Source: Paragonimus skrjabini miyazakii
Taxonomy: Eukaryota; Platyhelminthes; Trematoda; Plagiorchiida; Troglotrematidae
Reading direction: 5' to 3'
NCBI GenBank assembly: GCA_014338405.1
Contig: JTDE01000245.1
Coordinates: 238,954 to 302,953 of the forward strand
Length of the DNA stretch: 64,000 nt
Shown: in pieces, positions 12,726-25,219 of the stretch
How positions within the stretch are numbered: the stretch's first letter is position 1
How the letters are laid out: each line of letters begins with the position of its first letter
The notes under the pieces: model-generated
The model's database searches: none
The model's input: only the letters and a program-made list of their open reading frames with translations
Told to the model about the DNA's origin: nothing
Program-made: the position numbers and the translations under genes

Positions 12726-15700
12726 GTATCAGTAGACTTGCACCAGACAGATACGTTCATTTGGTTGCAAAATTGTTTTCACTTGTGTGATGTGCAACTT
12801 GTGACAATCTTAATCTCCAAGTACTCAGATTAGTTAGCTTATCATCACGTCAAATAAGTCATACTTTTCTCATAGGACTAATAACTATTTCCTCAACTTC
12901 TCCATTTACTTATTTTTTTATCAATGAATGCATTAAAATAAAGAGGTTCAAATTCCATACCGTAATTTTTACTGCTCCCTATACTTATTGTAAAATACTA
13001 TCTGATATCCTCACCTTGAGCTTACTTATAAAGCTTGACAAAAATGTTTGAAATACAATTAGAAACGTACTTGTATGGCGAGGTTTTGTTCACAGATATG
13101 GACTGAACTGAAGTTGATGGGTTTTCAAGGTTATCCACGGAGGTATGCACTTTGGCGTCTTCGGTATCCTCACATTCTTCTTGACTTAAATCTGTATCAA
13201 CATCTTTTCAACTGATCATGGGTTCACAAAACGGTACCTACCTTCTGGCGCAAATAAATGAGACTCTCGCCTATCCTGCGGAGGAAAACTAGTCCCCGGG
13301 TTCATCACTCACGTGAGAACAATTACTACACGAAACCATAAACTTGTTTACTTTGTACAACAGATTCACTCTTGACTCAGCAGTCAGTTTTGAGTGATTG
13401 GAGAGTATGTCGAGCAAGCGGTTGTTGGTTGGTTTCAAGAATGCCCAGTAGCCGAAGTGAGCTAATTAGTACAAATCTTTTTGCAGACTCCGATGGCCAA
13501 TCGGATGCAATCCCAAACCACGTTTCCATGGTCGTAGCTAGGCGTGTGAGGACTCGACACACTAACTCGCATGTCCGCACGTTCAAAAACACGTTTATTC
13601 TGCAACAAAGTCTGATGTATCTGAATGTTGAAAAATAAAGCTACGGAACACCATTGGACTTCTCATACGCACACACACACATACATACACACACACCCAT
13701 ATACATTTGGAACACTTACACCGACCCGCCAAACTGTAAATAACACGACTTCTCATCTTTTAAGGAAGAATTGATTATTGTCGGGTTGAGAGTGCGTGTC
13801 CTGTCCGATGACTGAACGATCGACATCGTCGTTGTCTGGTTGGGTGTGTCTTAGAAGAAAAAAGTATCTTTTAATCGTCAGTTGCTAAAAATAGTGACTG
13901 GACAGAAATAGCTTATTAAAAGTTGAACAAATAGTAGAATAGAATTAATTTGAAAAATATCAACTCAGATTTTTTACCCGCCGTGGAGGTGGCTCAGAAG
14001 AACACAGCTTGAGTAGCGAGAAAAACACTTCAGGGTAAAAATTAACCTTACTGCTAGGTAGTCAGATAAATGAGCTAGAATAGGTACATTGCAAGATTAG
14101 TCATTCGATACAACCTCAAGAATCGTGAAATCTACAACATAATCTGGGAGTTAAATCGGACGTAACGGGTTCTGATCGAATTTTATCGAAGTCTGTGTGG
14201 TTTTGCAGGAGTGAACTAAACCTCACTAACAGTTGTCTTGTTAGTACGAAATGCATGTTTGCTACAGTTGCATTGATACAATTAAGTCCCAAGATAAATG
14301 CAAAATGCATAAAAGAGTGTTTGCTGGCACAGTTATAATTATGGTAAACATCAAAAACTGGTAGCAGCAAACATTTTGTTTTCCAAAAATGATCATACGG
14401 TTTTAAAAGTGAGATACAGCTTTCCACTTTCAGTAGTGCCATTTTTGTTTGACCAGTTTTGTCACATTATTCCGACTTCTTTTGTAAACATAACTGTTCG
14501 ATTTCCATACGTAAACAACAATCTTGGAGCAACTCACAAGCTCAAACCAATCTTTCTGTCTAGTTATGACAAGGACAAAAGCCTTGACAACATCTTCGAG
14601 TTTGAATTAGTGTTTTTTCACAAGAACGCATGTGGGAACTATCATTTTGGAGTGAGCAAACGCATGACTGCTACTCGTATGTCGACCACATTCGTACGTC
14701 AGTTTGGGATCTGTTGTATACTTAGCTGCAATTGTAGGTTTCCTGATTTTTTGTTTTGTTTTATTCCGAACCAAAACCAGCCCGTTAATTCAGCATATTC
14801 GAAGAGAACCTAGCTGTCACAAGATATGACAAGATTTGTCAGTCAACTTCATGGTGGCTTACTACACATGGATGAAAGTGTCGTCTATTGTAATTTCTGC
14901 TACAAGAATGCGATTTCTTGGTGGAGCTTACACGTTGATTGACAAGTACAATATGACTTACACCTTCAACCACTTCAACAGCGAGAAAAGTAGCTGTAGA
15001 TATCTGTTTTATTGCAGTATCCCCTACGACACAATTGTGTGCGCAAAGTGCTTTTCTATGCCGCTCCTAAGGATGATACAGCATATTTGAGATACCGTCG
15101 GCGATGCAGATATGTACATCCTTGTGGGTAAAATAACCGGTTGAATCAGCCAACTTTTTGCAATATGTTCACTTGTCTACTTTCTTCTGACAAGTTAATT
15201 TACAAAATTTCCTGGCCGTAGGATATCTGACTCAAACTAAGTGCCCAAACCCTCTGAATATTACAACAACTCTCTCCCGTTGCTGTGTCCGTTTAACTTC
15301 TGTCAAAATCACTGCCCTCTGACTCTGAAGAACGAAGCTCTTCACATGTGTAGATACGTTACTGGTTCTTATGCTCCCCATTCTCAAGCGTTTCATTTAG
15401 CTTCTTCTGTGCATTGTGTTACAGAATATTTAATGACTGGTGGATCCTATTGTACAACCAGAAATGTGTGGTGCAACAGACTTATGGCTTTTTGTTATAA
15501 TCGCTCAGAAACACTCGCTAAAATCGTAATGGACTGTCCCCTAAAAAATTGTTATACAAGTTGTCAAGAAATCTAGGATGATCACGACTGGATTTTTTCA
15601 ATGCATATTTCTGCAAGATATTAATCTGAATTTTTGGTGACATCACTACAACTGGAGCAGTTTGCCCCAACTACGTTCCTGTTCAAACCAGGAATTTTTT

Positions 15701-16138
15701 CACAGAAAAGCACTCAATGCAGCACGTAAATGTTCACTCAAAGCGTTTCAGTGAGCTGAAACAAAACTCATACTGAGGGGAAAATGCTAGATTTGAAAAG
15801 CAGTGTAAGAAGTTTTTGTTCACAATCAAGTTACTGAGGTTTTACTGAGGGTATTTATTATTTCATGCTTTCTGTCACACTACTATTTCTTAATATATAC
15901 TTATCTACAATGCGCATCTGTTGAATACATTACTGTTTTTTTCTAGTGTATATTAAAACAGACTACAATTGACTTTATACCAAACTGTTTAACTGTAGTG
16001 GTCGTAACGAGTTGCTGAATAGACTAAGTAAATGCAAGCTTACCCCACTAGGCTGTCGGTGATAACAAAATAAACGAATGAAACAAAGTAGTTACAAGGT
16101 TCCAGCAAGTTATGGTAATCAAAAGGGTTTGACTCACA
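12726..16138. other. Unique AT-rich DNA up to the assembly gap
   Basis: It contains a CA-rich microsatellite at 13669-13697. Three plus-strand frames at 14376-14813, 14836-15090 and 15241-15576 follow one another. The last is cysteine-rich, but the lengths are within chance expectation and no gene is called. Confidence 0.5.
13669..13697. repeat. CA-rich microsatellite
   Basis: A run of CA units interrupted by two ATACA words, followed by CCCATATACAT. Confidence 0.9.
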
Positions 16139-16238
16139 NNNNNNNNNNNNNNNNNNNNNNNNNNNNNNNNNNNNNNNNNNNNNNNNNNNNNNNNNNNNNN
16201 NNNNNNNNNNNNNNNNNNNNNNNNNNNNNNNNNNNNNN
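16139..16238. other. Assembly gap of exactly 100 N
   Basis: One hundred N bases. The round length suggests a placeholder of unknown true size, so order or distance across it may not be reliable. Frames reported across the gap are meaningless. Confidence 0.98.
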
Positions 16239-17959
16239 AAAGTGTTCACAAGTGTTCGAGATGACCACCACAATATTCCAAATTACCAGTATCCGGAAGT
16301 GAGTGATATCACAGAGTTGCCGTGGGCCGCTGAAGCGCGATCCTGATGCGACGATACTTGCTGTACAACGGAGCTAAAAACAATTGGATGATACATCCGT
16401 GTATTATCGTCAAACATCTGCGCAACGGAGAAAAGAGCAGATCGACGTGCACAAAATTTGTATTGTACTGCAAGGTCACTTTTATCCATTTGAACAAAAT
16501 TCAAAAGTGATAAAAAAAATTGTACAGAAATGAAGCATCGTTTGCAAACAAAACTAAGGAACTCTGTACACAACAAAGCTAGTCATTTATCTTTAAAGAA
16601 CACACGAAAAATCCTATAAGATGTAAAAATGGACAACTCTGACACATAAGCGATTTGACGAATTATGAGGTATAGTTTTTAATAAGCTCGTGAGATGTTT
16701 GTCACAATAAGGCCAAAAGTCTCTTACCACTATCTAGGCCTGCAACAAAAATGCATGCAGAAAGCAGATCATTGTTTGTTATCGTAACACGAATATGCAC
16801 TACTCATAAGATATGCAAATAGCATTGGTCAAAGGAGAGATACTGGGAAAAGCATTTATGTGGATATAAAAACCATGACCAGTTGTGATTATCGTTCTGG
16901 TTACACAGATTAAAGTTCACGATCATTTATCAGCATTTAAAGCCTAGTTTGGCAATTGTAATGAATTATGTAACCTCAGCCCAATTAAGTCCCAATCGTG
17001 GTACAAACCAGTAAAGTTGACGGATTTTTCATAATGTATCTTTCTAAGAGTACGGGATAGGGTTTGTGCCATTTGTAAACGATTGTGATCAGGCCTTAAG
17101 ATTTTGTCATCTGGTCGTCCACAATATATGGTAAGTGGCTCAATGTTGCACACGGTTGCCGCAGTAAAGTTCAGCCGAAATTTACTTCCCGGCGGTGGTA
17201 TGGTAGTAATTAGTTCAAGCAATAGTAAAACCTGTGTATAGTACCTCTTTCTGAAGGAGACTGTTCGAAGAGTCCAGGTGAGTGAGAAAGTGACGAGTGA
17301 TTGGAAATGGAGGCTAGCCTAAATCGATAGCATTATTCACCATCGGTCGTAAAATTTAATACATAACTAAGAACGGTCTCCTAAATAAGATTAAATATTT
17401 CAAAATAAATTCCAGCGATACGGTCGATTCATTTAAATAACGCGTTCGAATAAATCTCGCGGGCAAATCTCGTTTATTCAGTAGACTTCTGGTCATCGTT
17501 TGAGATACAATAGCTTAAGCGTGAGTTTAGTGGCATCACAAAGTTCGTCGCAACTTTTTCTGGGTATGCACCTATGCTGCCATTGTTTTTGAATATAGAA
17601 AACCTCAGATTCTAATTCCGAAATATTCCACTTGTTGACAAACATTGCAAAAGTTTCTGCAAGCTCTTTGAGGCCAAGGCTTGCTTCATTTTCAGGCTGA
17701 TGACAGAACAACCATGTACCGTGGACGTTTGTGTTTGAGCTCATCATGTTCACGTAAACCCCACGAACAATCAACCGTCCATTGTGGTAATAGACATCCA
17801 TATGGAGAAGATGGCTATAATTTTAAAGTTATTTCTCTTAGTAGAAAATGTTGGAAATTTAGCTTTTCAGTCAGACTTTTACGTGATAGAAAACGAAAGG
17901 AGTCAAAGTTTTATGAGACAAATTGAACTTAGAAAAGAGACTGGACGGTGAAATATCTG

Positions 17960-18020
17960 AGCTTCAGTTGGACTCGAAGAAGTGACAGAAACGGTATGTA
18001 TAACTGCAACAAGTATTCTA
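17960..18020 (-). repeat. Family-B tRNA-like fragment
   Basis: GCTTCAGTTGGACTCGAAGAAG followed by AGTGACAGAAACGGTATG and GCAACAAG lines up with the tRNA-like end of the family-B copy at 36400. Only this end is recognisable. Confidence 0.5.
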
Positions 18021-21000
18021 TCATTTGAACTACAAAGGTTTGCAGAGAGCCCAGAACTGTTAAATTTGTACTCGGTTTTCTACTACGTTAATTATGATAA
18101 AATAAACTTACAAAGGTGGCCAAAGTTTCATGTTCCATGTTCAGGAAACTAGTCAGATTTTTGGTTTACTGTTTAAGATTAACGGTTTACATTGTTTAAA
18201 CTTTGCTTTGGAATTTTATGTCAATCTTTATGTCTCAACTTACATTTTAAACTTCTTTTTCACTCAATAGTTCGTCTGATGATTCCGACTGCTGCAACGT
18301 ACGCATCTGGATGGCAGTATTGTTACAGTCTCAGTTGTGTTAGGGTTACACAAAAGAGATAATCATATCAATGCATCGACCTGTTCACATCTTAGTCACC
18401 GCCTTGCCTCCTGAGCAGTATACATGTTACAAGTTCATTGCTGAAACACAACACATTCACCGCTTTGTCGGTCAATATACACAAACGCCATAGCCTTAAG
18501 TAAGCAAATAGCGACGAACTCTAGGAATCTGTCAATTGTGGTTTTCATAAGTTCAGCATCTATTTCTGCTAAAAAGTCTTTATGCTACCGTTATTGACAG
18601 CTACTCCATATGGCACCGTTTCTTGCTCGGTTCGTTTCTTCCTACGGTAGTTCCCACAAGCTGCAGTTTAGGTCAGCATACATCACAATATATTCTGAGG
18701 TTATTCAGTTTTTCTACCGTTAATATTCACTGCGTACAACACAAAAATCTCACCTTATTGAACCTACGTTCATTTCATTCGTTTAAACACCGGTAGAATG
18801 CCAAGTTTCAGAATAAACCTACTGATGGATACTACTCACCAAATTATCGTCACGCCATTAGTCGATGATGATAATCACTTGAACTGTTATTCACCTCATC
18901 TGTTAAACTACGTCACACTTTCAATCTAAACACGGGAATGTCATTACTTTAGATGACTTCAATATTGTTGGACAGCCACTGTTTGACAATTCGTATCAAC
19001 TGTTATTGCACTAAACTGATTTCTATCAGAACCTTATTTACGCCTAAAGCAGACACTTTCTATTCTCTAACATATGAAGGTCAGATCAACGTACGCGAAA
19101 TATGACATTTTAGGCAATAAGCAAATCACTTTGCAGTTATACGACCAGCCGTATGCTATCTTTTCATGTCAACCATAATCTTGATTTGACATTAACAGAA
19201 AAAGTCCATTTACAGCACAGCGAAATTGTATATAGTGTAAGCATTCAGTAGTCTGAACAGATGTGGAACTGTCTTTTATACTCGACGCTATGTCTTGGAA
19301 GACCAAAGTGTAAAAGCGCTAAATATACTGGTACGTTCCTGAGTCGGAAATCAACAACGCGGTTTCCAGCACTTAGCTAGCACAGATTGCACATGCAAGT
19401 TGCACATGCCAGGCGAAATTGTCAGGGTGGGTTGACACTAGACAGTTGGATCGAACCCAGCATAGAAAAAGGCACGCACCTCAATAAACACATTCTCAAA
19501 TAGCAACGTATCTCCAAAACTTGCATTGTTCGAAATGCAATCCCAATGCACACACGCGGCAGACCCCAGAGTCATTAGTGTTGGTACATTCCATAATATA
19601 CATCGCTAGAGAACGAAGCGAGGTTTGTGGTCTGCTGAAGCTGTTATCATTCGTCGAATAAACCAGGTGTTGTGCATCTAGAAAATAAATGGCTGTCAGT
19701 TTGACCTTCCAAGTAGTATTGTCCCATTCCCCAAAATTCCCATGGCTCTTCAACGTTTTCATGTATCCTTCTAACAGTTTTGGTTTCTAGTCAAGTTTCG
19801 AATACCTACTAACATTCTCTCCCCTTCGCATTTAAGTGCACATTACCATTTGAGCTCTTGAGCTAACTCTTCTTATCAGCTTCGTGTTACACCATCCGAA
19901 AGCCTAGCTCCAAATCATGATCATTCTGACCTCGATTATTATACTCACATTCTTCGCCATCGTTGCTGTACTTACTAGCTATATGCTGATTGCAATAATT
20001 TCGCTGTAGTAACAGGTGAGATCCGAATGTTTTGTTCATACACAAAACATCTTGCCTTATAACGTTGGTCTTTTATAAATAATAGCTGTATCTGTTCTTG
20101 TAGTAAGCTCTTGTAGATCAAACTGCTAGAGGTTTAAACCAAAAACACCAACTAACTACCTTCAGTTTGTCAAATAGAAACTCAAACGTTAAACAAGTCA
20201 TTCCGATAAGGTACAACAATAACAGAGACGGTACGAGCTATATCTTCACCCTAAAATTCAACAAAGCATTAAGAGTCTGCTGTAGTCTAACTGGGTTTCA
20301 TTCATTATAGTTGATGCATGGTAGCATCTTGTCATAGAGAATCACTTTACTGTTTCAGTACTTTCATGTATCTCCTGTGGAGACAGTTACCATGTTCGTA
20401 CAAAAGTACAACTTATTTGGAGGAGAAAACAGAATCATCCAATTTGGTTTAATAAGGACTAAATCAACTGATCTCACCAAGTGATACATTTAATCATCAC
20501 AACCTATCTAGTCGTATTAATGAACAAATTATAAAATGCTCAACAGTACATCTGGTAAAGTGTTAGAATATCAGTGCTTTCACATACTGTAACCGTGTGT
20601 GTACAGAAGAAATGTGTTCAGATACTAAACTTCCCTTAGGCCATCTACAATCGGTAAAATCCCAGCCTAACATAAGCTGACATGTTTTATTTTTCAAGGT
20701 ATATTGAATCGGTCATGTTTAATGTGGGGTTAATGTCAAGGTAATCAGCCTGAGGTTCGAATTAAATTCCCAAAAAGAACATACACTACATACGACCCCC
20801 TAAAAATTCTGAACTTTAGCCGTCCTACCAACTCAAAACGTTCGTACAAATATGAAATTTTCGTTCACATGTGAATAGCATCCAATTTGCCTTACTTATA
20901 GTGAGGTTAGATAAAGTGAACAGCCAGCCCACATGCGAATTTGGTGGCCCAAACAATGCAAATTACATATTTTCTTATTTGGTTGCTTATGGTTTACACA

Positions 21001-22160
21001 ACTTTTTTGAGCGCTGGCAAATCGATCTAGTCTTCCCACGGTCTTTCTATATAACGTAGGTTAACCGGCAAAGATATTGATGATCAACTGCAGATAAACT
21101 ATTAGTAACCTGCTCGAAAATAGACGACGGTTCCAAACCACAGAACAAAGGATATCATGTACTTCATAAGCTGTTCTTATCATACACATCCGCACAATGT
21201 TCTGACGCCACAGATAACGTACGTTGGCAAATGCAACACTCGTTTTCGAACTTCCAATGGACCACAAACACACTGTGCTATAAACTGACGAGATGATGTT
21301 ACACATGTAAATGAATTGGTACACCACTTGCAATAGACAAAACAGTAATTAGAACATGTCAGTAGTAGAATATGCCTTTCAATGTGTGACGTGCGCTTCA
21401 CACGTATCAAACTAAACATCCACTCTGTTTATCTTAATCTGCAGCCCGTCAATCTGAGACGCCAACGTCTATCTTGATCGCATTTATCCTAAGAAGAAAC
21501 CCCACCTAAACATCGTTAGTTTAAGGCGTTTCTATTGATGCTCAGTTTGTTATGTTTCAATGTTTTATTGATAAAAATGTTTAGTAAAACCAATATCATT
21601 TTGTCGGAATCACAAATGTGAAGTGACAAAGACAAACCAACTTCAAAATAGTCAAGTATATTTTCGAATCTTGAAGATCAAATCAGAAAATCAGAAAACT
21701 TAGGATGTCAGTTGACTCAAACGTTTCATGTTATCTGGAAAATCACAACTGAATTCTAAAATCCAGCAGACCAAAATTTTAAAAAAAATTCAACAAGGAC
21801 ATAAAAGCCTACGTGCTTATGAACGAGCACAAATTTAGTAGTGATTATTTTCATACACAAAACATTAGGAGACACCGATACATAGGACTCACTTCGAACA
21901 GCTGTACTGAATGTTTTCTTTGCTATGATATCAAAATATCAGGCCAAGACCCCAAGACCGCCAACAGACGTGTCTAAATTGATGAGCAAGCTTCGACGCC
22001 TGAGTTCACGCAACGTATTTGCGGTCGCTCTGACGAGTCCATCAGCCGAATTGAGGTATGCCCAGTCATACCCATACCAAAGCTTCTGACAGTGAGTCCA
22101 ACCTAAGGTTTTTCGTTGGTGTGCATATATCCTTCTATGAAGTCATATGTCCACTGATCA

Positions 22161-22180
22161 CTCATTTCTATAGAAATGAG
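22161..22180. repeat. Perfect 20-bp palindrome
   Basis: CTCATTTCTA is followed directly by its reverse complement, with no loop. No surrounding feature explains it. Confidence 0.85.
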
Positions 22181-23529
22181 CAGAAGTCAATTTAACAAAA
22201 ACAAACCAAAATGTACAACGTTATAAGCCTTTGCTGGAGTGTATTTGAGTATTCCAGATATGGCTCTCATTTACAAACCGTTTTTGAATGGCAGTGTTTT
22301 CAAAGGTGACTGTAGACAATTTACTGTTTCAACTAGTGTACTAGATTTGGTTGTGACGCCTGAAAGAAATGTCAGAGTAGAAGCTAAGTCGCAGTATTTC
22401 GTTCATCGACGTTACCTCCGTATAAAACATTTTGAAGGCGCGAACTTAATGAGATGGCTAAACGTAACGTGAAACGGGGCGCCTGAGTGCTGTCAACAAA
22501 AAACGAGTTTTGAAAATTTGTTCGCTAACCGGAACATTTATGATTCTGTTGAATCAAATGCTGTACCTAGCCATTCAACCAACGGTTACGGAGCATGTCT
22601 AAATGTCACAGGCATTTACAGGGATCATGTTTACAGGTTACAGGGAGATTTATACGAATCTGAGCAAGCGCAGCTGTGTAACTGATGATATTGACAACAA
22701 TGTCCGTAGAAAGAACAATATCATTCACCAAACAATTACACAATAAACCTGGGTTCAATCCGTCCTTTTATCTCTTTTCAAACCATCAAGTAAACAACGC
22801 GTCATCAAAGAATACAACGAACGGCAGTTCAATCTACAACTCCGTTTGTTTACATTTTGTGTGATTGATGAGAAATGATTATCTTTACTCTGCTGGCATC
22901 TCACAAGTTCTTGATGTTGAATTCTCCATGGACAATCAGTCACACAACAGAAAGGTAAACTGAAACTGTACATCATTAAATGTTGGGAAATGTCAATCAG
23001 ACTTTCTTAAAGTTGAGCTCACAAGAACATGTTGACAATGGTTTGAAAATGATGCAATCATTTGTGTATACGCTTTTATAAACGTGGCATTATTATCGAT
23101 TATTCCTATAATCACAGTAAGATTTGTTTCATTTTCAAGCTGCCTGTTAGATCCCTGAAGTTTGCCTTCAAGTTGCACAGTAGTTGACTAAAATAAATTA
23201 ACGAGCATATTGGACATGCTGAGTTGTTTTGCTCTTTTCTTCACCACTACTTCATTAGATAAGATGTTTTTTCGTTCAGGAAGTATTTGAGCCTAGGTGG
23301 CTGCCGGTCAACTTGTTGCTATGAGGCAAGTCACCTCCACGGGAGACAGCCCCGTCACTAGGAAAATTGATATCAGGGGAATGTGAATATTCAAAGTAAG
23401 CTCGTGGTTATAGTTATGCAAATTTCATATACCTTGCGTACGTCCACTCGCCACAAGTTTGTCATTCCTGTTCGGGAAAACTGTTGTGCTTGACGTATTT
23501 CTGCTTTATGAACAATGATCAAAACTGCG

Positions 23530-23700
23530 TGTATCTTACTACTGCCGTGGCTAGTACTCTAACCACGCATCCATAAGAAACCCGTGTTGGCCACTTTGAC
23601 AGCGACTTCACATCAGGCGTGACAAAATAACCATATGAGAATGCACAGACATTCGTTCGTCTCTAGCACTCGGATCGCACCAAGCGAAAACCGGTTGTTA
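23530..23700 (-). repeat. Family-A SINE, diverged copy
   Basis: On the minus strand the order is GTCACGCCTGATGTGAAGTC, then GTGGCCAACACGGGTTTC, then GTGGTTAGAGTACTAGCCACG. These correspond to the family-A stretch before the A box, the A-box region and the worn B-box region. It abuts the left end of the GIY-YIG element at about 23.7 kb. Confidence 0.6.
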
Positions 23701-23728
23701 AGGTAGGTGTGATCAAAGGTGATATGAA

Positions 23729-24151
23729 TTGAGGGTCATTAATCAGACTCGCAGGTTACCTGTGCCTACAATCAAAGGAGATCAACCTATTGGCGCCAAA
23801 TCACACTGTATTTACCAATTCTCATGTAACTGCGGAGAAAGTTACATAGGCAGAACCGATAGATCATTGATCTCAAGGATGAAGGAACATGTACCTAAGT
23901 GGGTTCACAAACAGGTCTCACAACCGGACACTGTAGTCACAGAGAATCGTAAGCCCCCAGCTTCTTCGATCGGACGACACATCCTGTCAACTGGCCACAA
24001 CGTGGACCTGACCTCAGCCTTCACCATCATAATGCGCCACCACAACCCACGGTTCCTAAAATTTGCTGAAGCCGTCGCGATAAACCGGTTCAAACCTGTG
24101 CTGTGTGTACAAAAACAATTATTTGTGAACTTGAGGCTGCCATGGTCCTAA
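23729..24151 (+). CDS. GIY-YIG endonuclease end of a Penelope-like retroelement, 5'-truncated
   Basis: This is the C-terminal part of a Penelope-like element polyprotein, which normally has a reverse transcriptase followed by a GIY-YIG nuclease. The nuclease is thought to nick target DNA during retroelement insertion. About 140 codons are open. Near residues 28-45 it reads CIYQFSCNCGESYIGRTDRS, with the two Tyr blocks, the paired Cys typical of PLE nucleases and the Arg that follows. Next come KEHVPKW, SSIGRHILSTGH, then FAEAVAINRF with the likely catalytic Glu, and VCVQ-like and LPW words at the end. No frameshift or stop interrupts it. There is no ATG at the left edge: an in-frame stop lies just upstream at 23720 and no reverse transcriptase is recognisable there, so the copy is 5'-truncated and unlikely to be mobile by itself. 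The stop is TAA at 24149-24151, and a hammerhead-like motif begins 123 bases later. Confidence 0.85.
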   Translation: MRVINQTRRLPVPTIKGDQPIGAKSHCIYQFSCNCGESYIGRTDRSLISRMKEHVPKWVHKQVSQPDTVVTENRKPPASSIGRHILSTGHNVDLTSAFTIIMRHHNPRFLKFAEAVAINRFKPVLCVQKQLFVNLRLPWS

Positions 24152-24273
24152 TTCGTAGTGAGTGTCATTCAGATCACACGATTGGACGTTTTTTGTTATT
24201 GTTGTTTTCTTTGTTCATACCCCCCGAAGTACTGTAGACGTTAAATTGAAAGGTTCCCGTGTTATTGGTTATT

Positions 24274-24312
24274 TGGTACTGACGAGCCAATACGAAATGC
24301 TAGCATCTACCA
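24274..24312 (+). ncRNA. Hammerhead-ribozyme-like motif of the Penelope-like element
   Basis: The parts come in hammerhead order. Stem I 5' is TGGTA (24274-24278). The core is CTGACGA (24279-24285), fitting CUGANGA. A short, weak stem II, GCCAATAC, has only its closing G-C clearly paired. GAAA sits at 24294-24297. Stem III ATGCTAGCAT (24297-24306) is a perfect palindrome that can form a 3- or 4-bp stem, starting with the expected A15.1-U16.1 pair. C at 24307 is the predicted cleavage base. Stem I 3' TACCA (24308-24312) pairs perfectly with TGGTA. Hammerheads with very short stem III are known from Penelope-like elements. The weak stem II means activity alone is doubtful; PLE hammerheads of this minimal type may act as dimers. 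Confidence 0.7.
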
Positions 24313-24882
24313 GCGTTCGTCTTCTAACTGTTTTGTTCAAATTATTGAAGGGATATAACTGTTTTAGATATGAGAAATGTTTGGGTAAAAATAAACCGTC
24401 GGCCTAAAAGACCAACGCCAACAAGAGTAAAAGTCAATGCGGTATTCATCCGTCACATCCGCTGCAAAGCCTTATCCTCCAGTAGGGGATTAAAAACCAG
24501 CATCAATCCAGTTTCTAATATACAGTAACACACTATATCTCATTTACGGATGGCATGTTTTTGATCAAACATTCTGTGGTCTTGTAACAATAATTTTTTC
24601 GACTTTACAGGCCAGATCTCATCATGAGTTTTTATTCATTGTAAATTGTTACGATCAGCTGACATTTACTTCTTACACTTCTTATATACATTTGATTAAC
24701 CAACATGACTATTTCGAAAGCTGTTCATTTCTAACAGTCTCTATTCATTAACACATTGTTGATGTCGTTTTTAAAGTTAGGCATCTGTGTTTATTGTCCA
24801 AAACTTTAAATTGTTAGTCACTAGACATCAATCAATAAAACCATTTGTTTTTTACCGATGAGTTGTAGGGGGTTTTGATTTT
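24313..24882. other. Element 3' flank and unique DNA
   Basis: The right border of the Penelope-like copy cannot be placed: no poly-A, tail repeat or target duplication is clear between 24313 and the family-A copy at 24885. Confidence 0.4.
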
Positions 24883-24884
24883 CA

Positions 24885-25219
24885 TATAGATTGAACATCA
24901 CTCACAATTAGTCGCAGCTGTCGCATCCCCATACACTTTCCAGTCGGCCCCTTTCGGAAAGAAGCACTAGACTCGAGTTTCGTTCTCATTAGAGCTCGCC
25001 AGTATGGTATATCCTAGCCACTGTTGGAACTAGAACCACGGCCACGCTCACACGTGAACACTCAACCACTTTCGCTTGTGAGTAATGATCAGGTTGCCCG
25101 ATCGCCTCGAGAGGAGGCACAGTTACTGTCTGTTAACTCCAATCTACGACCCCTCGATTGGGACTTCTCTCCAAGTTGAAATCACAGAAATCATTGACTT
25201 GTTGAGCGGTATTTGATTA
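24885..25219 (-). repeat. Family-A SINE, internal deletion
   Basis: Reverse complement of the family-A 3' end (AGATTGAACATCACTCACAA), body (TCGAGTTTCGTTCTCATTAG), B-box side (GGAACTAGAACCACGGCCACG) and a long head (CACTTTCGCTTGTGAGTAATG, CGATCGCCTCGAGAGGAGGC, CCTCGATTGGGACTTCTC). The A-box part between the head and CGTGGCC is missing. Its head end adjoins the next copy, giving a head-to-head pair. Confidence 0.75.

Larger units (their letters stand above)
16239..23529. other. Unique AT-rich DNA, nothing firmly recognised
   Basis: No gene supported. A family-B fragment (17960-18020) and a 20-bp palindrome (22161-22180) are listed separately. Near 19440-19460 the minus strand reads GGGTTCGATCC, a good B-box word, but no A box lies at tRNA distance, so no RNA gene is called. 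Confidence 0.5.

Noticed and set aside
14376..14813. Longest open frame (145 codons), plus strand
   Set aside because: With this base composition one or two frames of this length are expected by chance in six frames of 64 kb. No domain was recognised.
16040..16302. Frames running across the N gap
   Set aside because: Their middle is unknown sequence, so they say nothing about coding.
19380..19460. Another tRNA-like element on the minus strand
   Set aside because: Only the B-box word GGGTTCGATCC is present; there is no A box at the right distance and no second copy.
20700..20775. Possible family-A fragment (TCGGTCATGTTTAATG followed by GGTTCGAATT)
   Set aside because: Only short words match and their spacing differs from the other copies.
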